The notes under the pieces are model-generated. The model was given only the letters and a program-made list of their open reading frames with translations. It did not search any database and was not told the DNA's origin. The position numbers and the translations under genes were made by a program. DNA of 64,000 bases from MED-G105 sp039814575 (lineage in GTDB: Bacteria; Pseudomonadota; Alphaproteobacteria; Caulobacterales; Parvularculaceae): NCBI GenBank assembly GCA_039814575.1, contig JBCCAY010000006.1, positions 1 to 64,000 of the forward strand, given 5' to 3'. Of this stretch, positions 26,388 through 34,415 are shown piece by piece. Numbering within the stretch: position 1 is the first letter of the stretch; each line of letters begins with the position of its first letter.

Positions 26388-27430
26388 TCTTCCGTTGACT
26401 TACATGAAGGCGCTTTCGGCGGATGCTCTGCGACAGGCTGTTCGTTCATCGCTTCTGAGATCATTGCTCTGACCGTCCGCGACATTTCATTGTCCTCAAC
26501 AGCCGCATCAAAGACATCGATCAGAGCCGACGGCATGCCCCAAAGAGCAAGCATATAGGCGATGACGGAATCGGACGTCGCGTCAATTCCGCCCCCGTGT
26601 TCGGTCAGTGTCAGAAGTTTCTTGATCGTAGAAAACAAAGCAGCGATCGACGCAAGAGAACAATCGTCTAAAGACAGTCCACGTTTTTCTGCAATCCGTC
26701 CGGTAACCTCTGCTAGATAAAGCCCTGCATCGCCGAGCGCCGTGAACCCGGCATCATTTGCCTCATGCAGGAGCGGCACCGAGAAACGCTTCTGCGCAAC
26801 AAGATCGCTGAGGACGCCGACGTCCAGCATCCGCGCGGCGTGACGAGCGCAATAGACATCAGCGCCGACGCCGAAATAGGTGGAGTTTGTCAATTGCAGT
26901 GTTTTAAGTGAAAGGCCAACGTCTTTTGAGATAATGTCGGAAACCGTTTCTATACTTGGCTGCGACGCGGTAATTGCCGAGCGGAACTCTTCTCGCTTTG
27001 ACAGCGATGACGGCAAGCACCGCAGCCCCGAAACAATATGGACCTCATCGGCGGACAACGCAGAGCGCACCCTCAATAGCCTCTTAATTGTCGACGCGAG
27101 CACATCAGCGTCGCTCGGTTTCGAGAAAAACTGATGACTTGGACCAATCGCCCTATACGTTGTTTCCTGGTCTGCTTGACCTGATAAAACAAAACGTATC
27201 GTTGATGGATAGTCTTGCGCGACCTTCTCCAACAGTGCTGCGCCATCCATTTCCGGCATGCGCATATCCGATATCACGACATCAACATGCCTCTCCGCGA
27301 GAACCGCAAGGGCCGCATGCCCGCCTTCGGCGAAATGCATGTCCCATTCCTTACGCATCGTCCGCATTGATCGTCTCAATCCTTGCAAGACGTTATTCTC
27401 ATCATCAACAAAGAGTATCGTGGCGCTCAT
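26363..27430 (-). CDS. Response regulator with receiver and HDOD domains
   Basis: A 355-residue protein. The N-terminal receiver is complete: acidic pair in FVDDEN, phosphoacceptor Asp55 (ISDMRMPEMDG), conserved Ser in LSGQAD and Lys in FFSKPSD. The remainder (about 130-330) resembles an HDOD domain (SLKTLQLTNSTYFG, then AARMLDVGVLSDLVA), a noncatalytic HD-like output found in signalling regulators. It starts 1 bp inside the stop of the upstream kinase (TAATG overlap), so kinase and regulator are coupled. H-NOX kinases elsewhere signal to receiver-HD-type proteins, making this a likely target of the neighbouring kinases. Confidence 0.85.
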   Translation of the reverse strand: MSATILFVDDENNVLQGLRRSMRTMRKEWDMHFAEGGHAALAVLAERHVDVVISDMRMPEMDGAALLEKVAQDYPSTIRFVLSGQADQETTYRAIGPSHQFFSKPSDADVLASTIKRLLRVRSALSADEVHIVSGLRCLPSSLSKREEFRSAITASQPSIETVSDIISKDVGLSLKTLQLTNSTYFGVGADVYCARHAARMLDVGVLSDLVAQKRFSVPLLHEANDAGFTALGDAGLYLAEVTGRIAEKRGLSLDDCSLASIAALFSTIKKLLTLTEHGGGIDATSDSVIAYMLALWGMPSALIDVFDAAVEDNEMSRTVRAMISEAMNEQPVAEHPPKAPSCKSTEDYIPALVS

Positions 27431-28359
27431 TAGGACATTCTCCCATTCTTACCGGGTATTTCGCTCGACCCTTTTATTGGTAGGCGAAGTTTAAATGTTG
27501 AACCGACCCCCAACTCGCTTTCAAAAGTAATTTCGCCATTGTGCTTGTCTTCAATAATGCTGCGGCACAACGCCAAGCCCTGGCCGGACCCCTTCCCCGC
27601 TGGTTTAGTGGTGAAGAACGGCTCCATTATTTTTGCCGCATTGATCTGCGAGACGCCACAACCATCGTCGGCGATGCGGATCTCAAGCCAAGTATCCAAC
27701 ATCTTCACATGGATATTGATAGAGCCTTGCTCCGATCCTTCTTTTTCTTCTATCGCATGAACCGCATTGGTAATTAGGTTGAGCAACACTTGATGGAGCA
27801 TGGTCGGATGACATGGAATGAGCGGCAAACCGTCGTCAAAAGACGTATCTAAGCTCGCGGCGTACTTCCATTCGTTTCGCGAGACTGTCACCGTCGTCTT
27901 TATTATATCCGCAATATCTACGAGCGTTTTTTCATCCCTAGTTGGATGGGCAAAGCTTTTGACAGCTGCGATGATGTTAGAAACATGCTCTAAGCCGGAA
28001 AGCGCGTGTGACGCAGCTTCCGGCGTCTCTTCCACAAGAAATGACAAATCATCTGCAGTTGGACCAAAGTCAATATTGGTTTTCGTTTCTTCGGGAAGAG
28101 TTGCAAAAACTTTCTCATAAGTATTCAACGCCGTCGCAAACTGCGATACCGCGTCATTGAGAAACTTCACGTTATCGGTGATGTATTGTATTGGCGTGTT
28201 AATCTCATGCATGATGCCGCTGGACAATGCACCAATTGTTTGAAGAGATTGCGCCGGTGTTTGTACGGCGTTCGCCATAGCGGCGCCGGAACCAAGAGCG
28301 TGAGAAGACGACGAGGTTTCGGTTGCGACGATCCCACACCCTTTGCCAACGTTACTCAT
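27430..28359 (-). CDS. Soluble histidine kinase, HEINTP family, without sensor domain
   Basis: A 309-residue kinase starting at the ATG at 28359 after a strong GAGGAGG. The first 40 residues have no recognisable domain; the DHp follows at once with SGIMHEINTPIQYI (His51). The HATPase has LNLITNAVHAI, ADDGCGV, PFFTTKPAGKGSGQGLAL. Much of it (VSRNEWKYAASLDT, VKSFAHPTRDEKT) parallels the H-NOX-linked kinase at 25017, so the two are paralogues. Lacking its own sensor, it probably depends on a separate input protein or acts as a relay. Co-transcribed with the receiver-HDOD gene. Confidence 0.9.
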   Translation of the reverse strand: MSNVGKGCGIVATETSSSSHALGSGAAMANAVQTPAQSLQTIGALSSGIMHEINTPIQYITDNVKFLNDAVSQFATALNTYEKVFATLPEETKTNIDFGPTADDLSFLVEETPEAASHALSGLEHVSNIIAAVKSFAHPTRDEKTLVDIADIIKTTVTVSRNEWKYAASLDTSFDDGLPLIPCHPTMLHQVLLNLITNAVHAIEEKEGSEQGSINIHVKMLDTWLEIRIADDGCGVSQINAAKIMEPFFTTKPAGKGSGQGLALCRSIIEDKHNGEITFESELGVGSTFKLRLPIKGSSEIPGKNGRMS

Positions 28360-28454
28360 ATAAACCTCCTCGTCTCTGTTGACGGATTACTGGGAGGTTA
28401 GCGCGCTATCTGTTCAGCCATAATCCCCATTCGGTGACCTTAGCGATATTGATT

Positions 28455-29522
28455 TCACGCGGCGGTGACGCGCGGCGATGCAAGCACAAGCTTCAGGAGT
28501 TCAGATTGCCGACACGTGTCCGTTTTCGAGAACACTTGTTTCAGATAGGTCCGCGCAGTACTGATAGTGACGCCGGCCTCATCGGCGGCCTCTTCCACAC
28601 GTAGTCCGAGAGCGAGGTTTTGAACAAGCAACGCCTGCGACCTTGAAAGATTATGCAATTGCATAATGTGCTCGATTGTCGGCACCGGTTGTTGCTCAGG
28701 ATCGGAAACAAAGAGCGCTGCAAGACGGGTTTTTGAGCCTGATGCACCATCAGCGGTAAGGGGGGAAACAAAGACCGAGTATGGTCTTTTCATTGACGGA
28801 CGCATAAGCGCCATAGCCGCAGTTTCGTCGCTGACGCTCACTCCTTTATCCACTGCGCTCTCGATCAAACTCATCAGGCCGCGTGTAGCGTCCGCTGTTT
28901 CAGCCCGGCACTTATTGTTCGGACAAACCGACAAACCATCCGCCTCCGACAGAAGCGCGCCGGCGCTTTTATTTGTAAATAGAACGTGTCCGCCCCGATC
29001 AACCACAATAACGCTGAGCGCTAGACGATTGAGCGCCGCCAATCCAATTTGCGTTGTGAGACCTTGGCTTTGTTCACCAATTTGCTCACCATCTTTTTTG
29101 CCAATTTGCTTATCGGTCGGTGTTGCTTGCGATACGCTAAGCTGCGCCGATATCAACGCGGCGTCGATCCCCTCAACGAGCAATTCCAAGTCACACGGTT
29201 TTGTATAGAACCGAAAGACATCCGCCTTATTGATAGCATAGAGCGCCGACGTTAAGTCCGGCGATCCGGTCAAGATAATACAAGGCGCTGTTGAACGTTC
29301 GTGAAACGCCTCGACGAACTCCAATCCGGACATGTCAGGCATACGCATATCGGAAACAACGACGTCAAACATCTCGGTCTCCATGGCGTTCAGCGCCTCA
29401 ATGGGCGAGGTATAGTATGAAATTGACCAGTCGCGCTTTAAGCGCCGAAAACCACGACGAAAACTGTCAAGAACCCGCGGTTCATCATCAACAAAAACAA
29501 TATGCGGTTGCGCCTTATACAT
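28455..29522 (-). CDS. Receiver-PAS-LuxR-type transcription factor
   Basis: A 355-residue regulator. The receiver (1-130) has FVDDEP, Asp58 (VSDMRMPDMSG), Thr in ILTGSPD and Lys in YTKPCD, so it is phosphorylatable. The middle (about 165-285) looks PAS-like (LSVIVVDRGGHVLFTNKSAG) and contains CPNNKCRAE. The C-terminal GerE/LuxR helix-turn-helix (LSRSQALLVQNLALGLRVEE, then ISTARTYLKQVFSKTDT) binds DNA. It is the only clear DNA-binding regulator in the 13-kb island and therefore the best candidate to bind the CCCC/GGGGATA sites at its own promoter and at the PhnD/porin promoter. Confidence 0.88.
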   Translation of the reverse strand: MYKAQPHIVFVDDEPRVLDSFRRGFRRLKRDWSISYYTSPIEALNAMETEMFDVVVSDMRMPDMSGLEFVEAFHERSTAPCIILTGSPDLTSALYAINKADVFRFYTKPCDLELLVEGIDAALISAQLSVSQATPTDKQIGKKDGEQIGEQSQGLTTQIGLAALNRLALSVIVVDRGGHVLFTNKSAGALLSEADGLSVCPNNKCRAETADATRGLMSLIESAVDKGVSVSDETAAMALMRPSMKRPYSVFVSPLTADGASGSKTRLAALFVSDPEQQPVPTIEHIMQLHNLSRSQALLVQNLALGLRVEEAADEAGVTISTARTYLKQVFSKTDTCRQSELLKLVLASPRVTAA

Positions 29523-29578
29523 CGCTTTATTTGAAGAGAAATAAGTTATCTTCCGTTTAACGTATAAAGTTACCGCCC

Positions 29579-29595
29579 CCCTTCATACGGGGATA
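29579..29595. promoter_or_regulatory. GGGGATA-type site upstream of the LuxR-type regulator
   Basis: CCCTTCATACGGGGATA resembles CCCTCATTTGGGGATAG at the PhnD/porin promoter with one base inserted. It lies about 57 bp upstream of the regulator start. A weaker match, ATCCCCATTCGG (28423-28434), lies upstream of the kinase gene that starts at 28359. Together they suggest a common regulator, possibly with autoregulation. Similarity was judged by eye. Confidence 0.4.
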
Positions 29596-29629
29596 ACGCT
29601 TCGGTAAAAGCCGCTCTAACATCAGCAAT

Positions 29630-30097
29630 ATGGAAAGGAGGAATGGCCAGATCCGAGCGCTGAATGAGCCTCCGCTTGCACCACTCACACTGCTTTGTTC
29701 GGATCGACGACGGTTAACCATACTAAAGCGAAAACTCAGCCCGTCTCTTAAAATATGCACGGCGGCGAGCGGCGAAGCGATGCTTCCCCAACTCAGACAC
29801 GCGTCGGACTTTGTCCTCGCCGCCGTCGACATCAACTTCATTCGCGACTACGGCGTCCGGCTTTTAGCATGGTGCGATTCCTCACCACGCATCGCCGGCG
29901 TGGTTATTTTTGGCGCGCCAGAAGTTTTTGATTCCTCCATTGCAGCCATCTACCGCTATCCCTGCAACAACACCTTGTATGGATATGAAACAGATGAACT
30001 ACGCCAAGCAATCGAAATTGTGTGGCGTGATTTCTTCCGCGCAAAAAACGCTGAAAGCCGGCCAAATACGTTAAGTGACATGCGCGCGCGTCTCTAG
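29630..30097 (+). CDS. Receiver-like protein without phosphorylation site
   Basis: A 155-residue protein with an alternating beta/alpha pattern like a receiver (LTLLCSDRRRLTILKRKLS, DFVLAAVDINFIRDYG, IAGVVIFGAP, NTLYGYETDELRQAIEIVW). The acidic pair (normally DD) is reduced to a single Asp, and the phosphoacceptor Asp, conserved Thr/Ser and Lys do not align. If it is a receiver fold it is a pseudo-receiver that cannot be phosphorylated. It is the only plus-strand gene between minus-strand kinase genes. Start uncertain: a better Shine-Dalgarno (AAAGGAGG) precedes an out-of-frame ATG at 29642 that soon stops. Homology unconfirmed. Confidence 0.5.
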   Translation: MERRNGQIRALNEPPLAPLTLLCSDRRRLTILKRKLSPSLKICTAASGEAMLPQLRHASDFVLAAVDINFIRDYGVRLLAWCDSSPRIAGVVIFGAPEVFDSSIAAIYRYPCNNTLYGYETDELRQAIEIVWRDFFRAKNAESRPNTLSDMRARL

Positions 30098-30103
30098 AAG
30101 AGA

Positions 30104-32029
30104 CTACGCCGCACATTGTTGATCATGCATGGGAAGTCGAACAATAAAGCGCGCGCCTTCACCTGGCGATGATTCAACGGTCAATTCACCGCCATGATTT
30201 GCTTCAATAATACGCTTACAGATTGCAAGGCCCTGCCCTGTTCCCTTACCGGGCGCCTTGGTCGTAAAGAACATATCAAAGATATTGTCGATCTTATCCG
30301 ACGGCACGCCAGGGCCGTTATCCGATACGCTGATTTCGGCGACATCTCCTCGCCGACGCGCGGCGACGCGGATCTGACCTTTCTCTATCCGCGCGCCCTC
30401 CTCAATCGCGTCCGCCGCATTGACTATGAGACTAATCAGTACCTGACTTAATTTTCCGGCAAAGCAAGGAACCGCGTCAAGGCCGGGATCAATAGCGCAT
30501 TCGATCTCGGCGTGATGACGCCATTGGTTTCGCGACACCGTAAGCGTATTTTGAATAATCTTCTCTAGGTCTTGAGCGATCTTTGCGTCGCTATCCGGAT
30601 GCGCGAACTCCTTAATTGATTTTACGATCTCGCCGACGGTTCCAATTCCTGTGCGCGCCTCGCCGAATGCGCTCGGGATCTCATCTTTAACAAACTCCCA
30701 ATCCAGGTCATCAAGCTTTTCACGCATTGTCGTCGCCAACGCGGTCTCGCCCTCGGAAAGTTCGTTCACTACCGTCGCAACCTCACAAAACGTCTCTTCA
30801 AGAAATTTTAGATTGTCGCCGACGAACTGCACGGGCGTATTAATTTCATGGGCGATACCGCCGGCCATCGTGCCAAGGGATTCCAGTTTCTGAGTTTGCA
30901 TCAATTCCAATTCAAGCTGGCGATTGCGCTCAAGCGCCGCGAATAGTTCCGTGACGTCATTCTCGACAATCACAACACCACCGTCGGACATACGCTCTTG
31001 AGTCGTCACAACCATCTTTCCGTCTGCAGCGACGCCACGCCATTTACGATTATTTTCCGCGTCATCAAGACGCCTCATCCGCTCAACGAGGCTAAACGGG
31101 ACTTGCTCATCGCCTTCCGTAACCGTCGTCAATAATGACCTGGACGCAACGTCTTCATACTTAGCGCGCCCTTCTTTGTGCCGGAACGCGCCAGGATAAC
31201 AACTGTTAAAGCTCTCGTTAGCGAAGGTGACGCGCCGATCCGATGATACGATGACGACGCTCTGAGGCATGGAATTCATCGCGTCGTTCAACACCGTCTC
31301 AGCGTACGCTTGTCCCGCTTCGGCTTTTTCACGCGCTGCTTCGGCCTCGCGCGCAAAGTCCGCCAGCGCAGATGACATTCGGTTAAAGCTTTGCGTCGTA
31401 TCCGCAAGTTCGTCGCGCCCGATGACAGCCAACTGATGACCAAATTCACCTTGCGCGACACGCTTGGCTGCAGCGCGCAGTCGCGCCAATTGGCGTGTCA
31501 GCACCGTTCCTAAGATGACGCCGAATATCGCAACAATAACGATCTCGGATGCAGCAATCGTCAGCATCCATTGTCTTGCTTGCGCAATCACTTGCTGCAG
31601 ATGATCTGTGGAGAGCCCTAGTTCCACATGTCCAAAAACCTCGCCAGCGGCGATGATAGCGGCGCTAACATCAAGGCGACCGTCCTTACTCGCTGTTTTG
31701 ATGCTCTCATCGGCTTCAAAAGCCGCCGACAACGCAGCGCTATCGCCGCCTTCGGACAAGACGACGCCCCGTTGGTTACGAACGCGAACATAAACGATCC
31801 CGTCATTACGCAGCGTCTGTTCCACGAGCGCATCAAGCGTCGCCAAATCGACGGAGAGAACCGCATCGCTCGTCATCGTCGCAAACAATTGCGCCGTGAC
31901 ATCGCCGCGCGACAGCAATTCCGCCTCGCTCGATTTCCGCAAGTAACTGAGTCCGCTAACAACCAGAACCGCTAGAAGCGCGATCTCAATTAGAGCAATA
32001 CCAAATATCGTCTTTAATCGGAATGACAT
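30104..32029 (-). CDS. Membrane histidine kinase with HAMP and PAS domains, PhnD partner
   Basis: A 641-residue inner-membrane kinase. Helix 1 is about residues 7-29 and helix 2 about 153-177. Between them is a periplasmic domain of about 120 residues. Then come HAMP (about 178-230, QLARLRAAAKRVAQGEFGHQ), a coiled coil, PAS (about 247-362, SVVIVSSDRRVTFANESF), DHp with GIAHEINTPVQFV (His394) and HATPase (NAADAIEEGA, DNGPGV, FFTTKAPGKGTGQGLAI). Its start overlaps the PhnD-like gene by 16 nt, strongly implying a sensor pair in which the binding protein reports to the periplasmic domain. It shares its catalytic core with the other kinases of the island. Confidence 0.93.
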   Translation of the reverse strand: MSFRLKTIFGIALIEIALLAVLVVSGLSYLRKSSEAELLSRGDVTAQLFATMTSDAVLSVDLATLDALVEQTLRNDGIVYVRVRNQRGVVLSEGGDSAALSAAFEADESIKTASKDGRLDVSAAIIAAGEVFGHVELGLSTDHLQQVIAQARQWMLTIAASEIVIVAIFGVILGTVLTRQLARLRAAAKRVAQGEFGHQLAVIGRDELADTTQSFNRMSSALADFAREAEAAREKAEAGQAYAETVLNDAMNSMPQSVVIVSSDRRVTFANESFNSCYPGAFRHKEGRAKYEDVASRSLLTTVTEGDEQVPFSLVERMRRLDDAENNRKWRGVAADGKMVVTTQERMSDGGVVIVENDVTELFAALERNRQLELELMQTQKLESLGTMAGGIAHEINTPVQFVGDNLKFLEETFCEVATVVNELSEGETALATTMREKLDDLDWEFVKDEIPSAFGEARTGIGTVGEIVKSIKEFAHPDSDAKIAQDLEKIIQNTLTVSRNQWRHHAEIECAIDPGLDAVPCFAGKLSQVLISLIVNAADAIEEGARIEKGQIRVAARRRGDVAEISVSDNGPGVPSDKIDNIFDMFFTTKAPGKGTGQGLAICKRIIEANHGGELTVESSPGEGARFIVRLPMHDQQCAA

Positions 32030-32895
32030 TTTATGGAATCATCATGAATGACATTTGTGTGTGAGTCTTGTAGATTGAGTGCGCGCACATCATTCCAATC
32101 CTCATTGCGCGCGGCCTCGACACCCACCATTCCAATGCGCGCGATCACGTCGGGCTTCTGTTCTGAGGTCGCGGTCATTGCCGTAAAGATAGCGTCAATG
32201 GTCGACTTCGGCGTTTCTGGATGTGCTGCGAATGCATGTGGGGTATAGCCATCTGTTTCATACACAATCTTTAGCTGAGCCCGTATCGCTGGCGCGACCG
32301 TTTTAAACGTTCGTAACACCCCCCCGCCTGCGGGCATTAATCCCGCGCTAACGGCGCGATACACTGAATCGTGGGAGTTTACGTATTTCGGCGTCGACAT
32401 TACGCCGTTTTTACGCAGTTCCGCTCGCGGAATAACTGAGGCACCAAAAGCCGCCGGAGATGGAAAAGCGACTTCCACGCCCTCCAAATCGCTAAGTTTC
32501 GAAATTTCCGAATCGTGGTGAGCGACAAGAAGTCCTTTTAGTTGCTTATCGCTTTGTTTGGCGAAGGCCTCATACCCAGACGCTTCATGAAACACCGTGT
32601 AATGATAAGGGTTCATGTACGCGATGTCGTATGCGCCAATCGTCAGACAGGCCTCAAATGTCGGGATGTCTTTAGCTGTTGCAAACTGTAAGTGATGTCC
32701 CGATTTCATCGACCATTCCTTTAACACCGGCACCCACATAGCGGCTAATCGCGACGCCGATTGCTGAGGGACAATGCCGACGGAAAGAACGGTGTCGTCA
32801 TCCGCGTGAGCAAATGATGAAAAACTTAGCGTTAACCAAGACACAGTTGCTGAGAGCTTAACAGCTGTTTTCAAATGGCGCGGTCTTATGGGCAT
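32014..32895 (-). CDS. PhnD-like periplasmic binding protein, probable sensor
   Basis: A 293-residue exported protein. The ATG at 32895 is chosen because GGGAGGTG lies about 9 bases upstream; the frame is open 9 codons further. A signal peptide ends at about SSFAHA. The mature chain matches the phosphate/phosphite/phosphonate-binding (PhnD) family: GIVPQQSASRLAAMWVPVLK, YDIAYMNPYHYTVFHEASGY, LSDLEGVEVAFPSPAAFGAS, then HDSVYRAVSAGLMPAGGG. No ABC permease or ATPase gene is nearby; instead it overlaps a kinase gene. PhnD-like proteins that serve kinases as sensors are known (for example AioX for arsenite). The ligand here is not determined. Confidence 0.88.
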   Translation of the reverse strand: MPIRPRHLKTAVKLSATVSWLTLSFSSFAHADDDTVLSVGIVPQQSASRLAAMWVPVLKEWSMKSGHHLQFATAKDIPTFEACLTIGAYDIAYMNPYHYTVFHEASGYEAFAKQSDKQLKGLLVAHHDSEISKLSDLEGVEVAFPSPAAFGASVIPRAELRKNGVMSTPKYVNSHDSVYRAVSAGLMPAGGGVLRTFKTVAPAIRAQLKIVYETDGYTPHAFAAHPETPKSTIDAIFTAMTATSEQKPDVIARIGMVGVEAARNEDWNDVRALNLQDSHTNVIHDDSIKCHSD

Positions 32896-32955
32896 GATCG
32901 CGGCACCTCCCTTATCTTCCATGCTCCATAAGTGCCAATAAGAACGCGCTTTTTC

Positions 32956-33027
32956 CTATCCCCAAATTGGGGCTTTCTACTCTTTATATTTTTCATGCGT
33001 ACGGTGACGGCCCTCATTTGGGGATAG
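32956..33027. promoter_or_regulatory. Inverted pair of 17-bp sites in the PhnD/porin divergent promoter
   Basis: CTATCCCCAAATTGGGG (32956-32972) and CCCTCATTTGGGGATAG (33011-33027) are near-exact inverted copies (reverse complement of the second: CTATCCCCAAATGAGGG), 38 bp apart in a 203-bp divergent promoter. Each half contains CCCCAAAT. A dimeric regulator binding both, possibly with looping, would control the PhnD/kinase operon and the porin/kinase operon together. Regulator identity is inferred. Confidence 0.6.
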
Positions 33028-33098
33028 TTTTCTGATCCCATATCGTTCTCTACTTCGTTCAAATGGTAATGAGCGTGAAAAGAAAGGAGTTCTTCATT

Positions 33099-34343
33099 GT
33101 GCGTAACAATATGAAAAAGCCTCGCCTAAGAATTCTTTCAAGCACATCATCAATCGTCATTGGCGCCGTTCTGATGACGATGCTGTCATCAACGAGCGCC
33201 GCCGCGGATCAAGCAACAACCAAGAACGCCGATGCCGATGAAATCTCTGTCTCACTGTCACCCTCGCCGCAAATAAAGACGCGTGACAATTCTTACTCGG
33301 TTCGCCTCGCCGGTTTTTTTCAGTTCGACCACGCTGAGAACAGCGCTGAGACAGCAAGTGTTCGTGACGCATCGACCATTCGCCGTGGTCGCATTGGCGT
33401 GCGGGGCGTCTTCGCCAAGGACTGGAAATATGACTTCATGGTGGAAACGGGACGCGACGGCGCTGAAGTTTTCGACGCCAATATCGCCTATACCGGATTG
33501 AAGAATTTCGCCGTGACGGTCGGGCAATTCAAAGAACCATTAGGACTAGAATGGAGCACTGGTTGTCCGTGGTGGAGCTTCATGGACCGTGCACTGATCG
33601 CGAGCTTGACGCCCAATCGCTCAATCGGCGTCGCCGCGACAACAGGCGGCGATAAATGGCGTATTCACGCAGGGCATTTTCCCAGCAATACGTCGAACGC
33701 AAAAGCTCGACCAGAGAACGGCGTCACAACAGGCCGCGCTTATATAACGCCGGTCAACAGTAAAAGGAATGTACTACATCTCGGCATTTCCGGCAGCATT
33801 CGAAATCCTGACGTTGAAACACGTTCTGTCCGCTTTAAGGGTAAGCACGAAACGGCGGCTCCCGGAAAGCCAACGGTTGACACAGGTCCGATTACGGATA
33901 TCGATCGAACGACGGTTATGGGCGTTGAAGCCCTTGGTATTTTCGGACCACTGTCTATTCAAGCGGAATACATTGATAATGTCGTACACCGAGAGAATGC
34001 GGCTACGCTAAACTTCACTTCTTTTTACTTTCAAACGTCATGGTTCATCACTGGTGAAGTACGGTCTTACAAACTAAAGCGAGGCGGTTTCGCACGCGTT
34101 AAACCCAAAAAAGGAAGTAAGATCGGCGCAATCCAACTAGCCGCGCGCTACGATAAACTCGATCTAAATGATAAAGACGTCGCGGGCGGGTCAGTTGATC
34201 GCTATACGGTTGGCCTCAATTGGCACCCAAACACCAATATTCGTCTAACGGCAAACTATATTCGATCTAACACCGACGAGAACGCACCTGCAGCCAACGA
34301 CACGCGCAACACAGCTGCGTTTAGAGCGCAGTATGCATTCTAG
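33099..34343 (+). CDS. OprO/OprP-type outer-membrane porin
   Basis: A 414-residue protein from GTG 33099 (AAAGGAG about 9 bases upstream); ATG 33063 and 33111 are alternatives. A signal peptide ends near SSTSAAAD. The barrel shows features of the phosphate-selective porin O/P family: SVRLAGFFQFDHAE, TIRRGRIGVRGVFAKDWKYD, TVGQFKEPLGLEWS, then QYAF at the C-terminus with the terminal Phe. OprP/OprO take up phosphate or polyphosphate, but many family members have other anionic or unknown substrates. First gene of a plus-strand operon with three kinase-type genes and divergent from the PhnD-like sensor, suggesting that the porin admits the sensed ligand. Confidence 0.88.
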   Translation: MRNNMKKPRLRILSSTSSIVIGAVLMTMLSSTSAAADQATTKNADADEISVSLSPSPQIKTRDNSYSVRLAGFFQFDHAENSAETASVRDASTIRRGRIGVRGVFAKDWKYDFMVETGRDGAEVFDANIAYTGLKNFAVTVGQFKEPLGLEWSTGCPWWSFMDRALIASLTPNRSIGVAATTGGDKWRIHAGHFPSNTSNAKARPENGVTTGRAYITPVNSKRNVLHLGISGSIRNPDVETRSVRFKGKHETAAPGKPTVDTGPITDIDRTTVMGVEALGIFGPLSIQAEYIDNVVHRENAATLNFTSFYFQTSWFITGEVRSYKLKRGGFARVKPKKGSKIGAIQLAARYDKLDLNDKDVAGGSVDRYTVGLNWHPNTNIRLTANYIRSNTDENAPAANDTRNTAAFRAQYAF

Positions 34344-34415
34344 AAACAAGCGTTTTGACGTTTGGTTCGACATATAAAGATAGGAGCCGTTCGCTAGAAC
34401 GAGTTGAGGTATATC

